Assembly (NCBI GenBank): GCA_003501565.1 | Contig: DNPC01000602.1 | Span: 1-7,140 of the forward strand | DNA length: 7,140 nucleotides | Reading direction: 5' to 3' | Source of the DNA: Planctomycetaceae bacterium | GTDB lineage: Bacteria; Planctomycetota; Planctomycetia; Pirellulales; Pirellulaceae | Part shown: piece after piece, positions 5,085 to 7,140 of the stretch | Numbering within the stretch: the stretch's first letter is position 1 | Layout: the number at the start of each line of letters is the position of its first letter | The notes under the pieces: model-generated | The model's database searches: none | The model's input: only the letters and a program-made list of their open reading frames with translations | Told to the model about the DNA's origin: nothing | Program-made: the position numbers and the translations under genes

Positions 5085-7140
5085 CTAATGACGGCTCCCG
5101 TCCTTGGTGATTGCCGACCGGATCTCCCGAGCAACTTGCGCGGCGAGTTGCAGATTGGCAGTGGGACGGAAGTGGACGTTGTTGGGAAGAAGAAAACGCT
5201 GCATGTGGGGGAGAACAAATGCGTGCAAGTCATTAATCGGTATGTCGTTCTCTTGCATAATCTTCTTTGCAATCGCGTTGTAAATGCCGGGTTGGTCTGC
5301 GCGGCGAAGCGGACCGCCCGGTTTATCGGGATACGGCGTTGTGGTAGCGAATACGAGCTTCGCGTCCGTCTTCTTGAGCTTAGCGACAATCTTCCGCAGA
5401 TTCAGTTCGTATTGTTTGGGATCGGACTGTTGTGGAGCATTCGGATCAGTGCTGTTGCGTCCGGTCTTCGGATCGACATGCTTGAGATCGTGCAGGCCAA
5501 AGTTAAAGTGAATGACATCAAACGAGCCCAAAGCCAGCCAATCGTCAATCATTTCGACGCCTCGCTTGGTCCCTTCGCAGTTGATCCAGCCGCCACCAGC
5601 ATTGGTTGGTCGCACAATTTCCACTTCGTCAATCAACATGCCCTGCACGATGGGCGTGTAGCCCAACGATATCGAATCACCTAGTATCAGCACCTTTGGC
5701 TTTCGCTGACTGGGCTCGATCAGATCGACGTAGACAAAGTTCGCTCCCCAGGTTTGCTCGGAGCCAGAATCGCTGAGCTGCGTCTGAAGCATCGCCTCGC
5801 CAGCCTCGAGATCGATTTCGATCACACACAGGCTGCTGTCCGCCGGGATCAACGCCGACGCGGTCGCATCGCCAACGATTACGATCCCTTGCGACGCCCC
5901 AAGTGGCAGTGGTGTTTCCTTCATGGCGCGACAAAGCGTCATCCGGTAGCGACCGGCTTGTTCAACGCGTACGGCCCAAGCGCCCTGGCCACGAAAACCA
6001 TCACGCAGTGCACCGGAGTTCCACGGAGAACCACCTTCGAGCCAATCCATCGCACACAGGAGCGTTGACGGAGCCGCTGGAGCACCAAGTACATGTCGCT
6101 GAACAAGCTCTTCTTCCGGAGGAAGGCTCCGCCAGAACTTTTCATAAGCGGAATTCAATCGAGCAATCCGGGCCGGGTGCTGTGGTGCGAGATTCTCCTT
6201 CATCAGGGAATCGTGGCGAACGTTATACAGCCTGCCCCCGCTGACCAATCGCCAATCACCTTGTTTGACTGCAGCATGTTTCCACTTCTCTCGTTCGCGG
6301 CCACGTGGACATTGCATCACCAGGATACGATCATCTGCCCACTGCGATTGCCCAGAAAGTAGCGGCACTAGGCTTCGCCCATCCAGATCCTCCGGAATGC
6401 GGATGCCGCAGATTTCAAGGATCGTCGGGCAGATATCGCGAATGCAAGTAAGTGCCGTGTTGGGTCCGCTAGCCGTCTTACCTGGCGTCATCTGCTTCGG
6501 CGGCTGGATCATGCAGAAAACCTGATGCTTTCCCTCACCAGCATTTCCCAAGTCAGCTTGCCGATCGCGTCCGGGCCATACCGGCGAAGGTGAGCCGCGA
6601 TCCCCAACGCCTTGATCGGCCATGAAAATGACAAGGGTGTTTTCACGCAAGCTTTGTTTATCCAGAAACGTCAGCAAACGGCCCAAGTTGTCGTCAATAT
6701 TCTCTATCATCGACAATAAACTCAGATTGGTTTCGTCCTCCGTAACACCGCGCGCCCTGATACGTTCAAGTGCCTTGGGCTCTGCCTGAACAGGGAAATG
6801 CACCGCCGGCGTCGGGATGTAGCAAAAGAACGGCTGCTCCTGCGTATCCTCGATGAATTCCATCGCCTGGTCAAACAGCACGTCCGTGGAGAAGCCTTCG
6901 GTCGGGATCCAAGTACCATTGTCTTGGAAGTGCGCATTCATGTGGCGGTTGCCCGCGTAGTCTTCCAATTGCCCAATCCCACCGCCACCGTGAACGAAGA
7001 CATCGTCGAAGCCGCGCAGTGAGGGATGGAATGGATGCGACATCCCCAAATGCCACTTGCCAAAGATCCCTGTTCGATAACCGGCCGCTTTGAGCCGATC
7101 GGCTAGCGTAGTCTCCGCCGGGTCCAGTAGCGAAACCCCG
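5085..7140 (-). CDS. Sulfatase fused to SGNH/GDSL hydrolase, N-terminus beyond window
   Basis: There are 684 visible residues ending at the TAG (5085-5087). The reading frame is open through the right edge and reads GYRTGIFGKWHLG (visible residues 20-32), so the true start is outside the window; a TTG at 7049 inside this motif is not a start. The sulfatase part (about 1-290) shows GKWHLG, a His at 114 (AVHFPV), MIENIDDN (144-151), TLVIFMADQG (168-177) and ICPTILEICGI (236-246). The catalytic Cys/Ser motif, which becomes formylglycine, would lie in the missing N-terminus. A beta-rich linker or carbohydrate-binding-like domain spans about 360-475. The SGNH hydrolase domain covers about 481-675: GDSIS (487-491, nucleophile Ser489), GLHD (548-551) and NNVHF (653-657, His656). 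The expected role is outside the cytosol, removing sulfate and acyl groups from algal-type glycans; the signal peptide cannot be seen. The usual RGKKGS...YEGG loop after the metal-binding DQG is missing, and the SGNH Asp is replaced by Asn. Confidence 0.9.
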   Translation of the reverse strand, partial: GVSLLDPAETTLADRLKAAGYRTGIFGKWHLGMSHPFHPSLRGFDDVFVHGGGGIGQLEDYAGNRHMNAHFQDNGTWIPTEGFSTDVLFDQAMEFIEDTQEQPFFCYIPTPAVHFPVQAEPKALERIRARGVTEDETNLSLLSMIENIDDNLGRLLTFLDKQSLRENTLVIFMADQGVGDRGSPSPVWPGRDRQADLGNAGEGKHQVFCMIQPPKQMTPGKTASGPNTALTCIRDICPTILEICGIRIPEDLDGRSLVPLLSGQSQWADDRILVMQCPRGREREKWKHAAVKQGDWRLVSGGRLYNVRHDSLMKENLAPQHPARIARLNSAYEKFWRSLPPEEELVQRHVLGAPAAPSTLLCAMDWLEGGSPWNSGALRDGFRGQGAWAVRVEQAGRYRMTLCRAMKETPLPLGASQGIVIVGDATASALIPADSSLCVIEIDLEAGEAMLQTQLSDSGSEQTWGANFVYVDLIEPSQRKPKVLILGDSISLGYTPIVQGMLIDEVEIVRPTNAGGGWINCEGTKRGVEMIDDWLALGSFDVIHFNFGLHDLKHVDPKTGRNSTDPNAPQQSDPKQYELNLRKIVAKLKKTDAKLVFATTTPYPDKPGGPLRRADQPGIYNAIAKKIMQENDIPINDLHAFVLPHMQRFLLPNNVHFRPTANLQLAAQVAREIRSAITKDGSRH

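Noticed and set aside
5082..5684. 200-codon open frame on the plus strand inside the sulfatase/SGNH gene
   Set aside because: It is antisense to a strongly conserved coding region, has no recognisable domain, and its composition fits a shadow of the real frame.
7047..7049. TTG as the start of the sulfatase gene
   Set aside because: It lies inside the conserved GKWHLG motif, and the frame continues open with family sequence to the window edge.
1..7140. CRISPR array, insertion sequence, tRNA or phage genes
   Set aside because: No spaced direct repeats, transposase-like frame, terminal inverted repeats or cloverleaf sequence was found on either strand.

Overview
The window looks like a chromosomal segment from a planctomycete of the Pirellulaceae / Rhodopirellula type. 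This rests on the gene families: a DUF1552 protein, a haem-motif PSCyt1/DUF1587 secreted protein, a small sigma factor of the Rhodopirellula/Verrucomicrobium kind, a FecR-like membrane protein and a large sulfatase joined to an SGNH hydrolase. Base composition is moderate and genes lie on both strands. There is no rRNA, tRNA, CRISPR array or insertion sequence.

Layout. (1) Positions 1-2225, minus strand: a DUF1552 protein (939-2225), then a secreted c-type-haem PSCyt1/DUF1587 protein (start at 836) that runs off the left edge. (2) Positions 2226-2502: a 277-bp divergent intergenic region with four short inverted repeats and a consensus TATAAT box. (3) Positions 2503-4405, plus strand: an ECF-like sigma factor starting at GTG and, one base after its stop, a single-pass FecR-like protein whose outer end resembles a DNRLRE carbohydrate-protein domain. 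(4) Positions 4406-4507: a short convergent gap with a weak stem-loop. (5) Positions 4508-7140, minus strand: a small VOC (glyoxalase-fold) metalloenzyme downstream of a sulfatase/SGNH fusion whose N-terminus lies beyond the right edge.

Working model (inference). The sigma/FecR pair forms a transmembrane signalling unit in which the outer domain senses a surface or polysaccharide cue and the short cytosolic part controls the sigma factor. The divergent DUF1552/PSCyt1 genes are natural candidate targets. The sulfatase/SGNH protein probably acts on sulfated, acylated glycans, but parts of both of its active sites depart from the family consensus. The points most worth a second look are that fusion enzyme, the FecR-DNRLRE architecture and the dyad-rich divergent promoter region.
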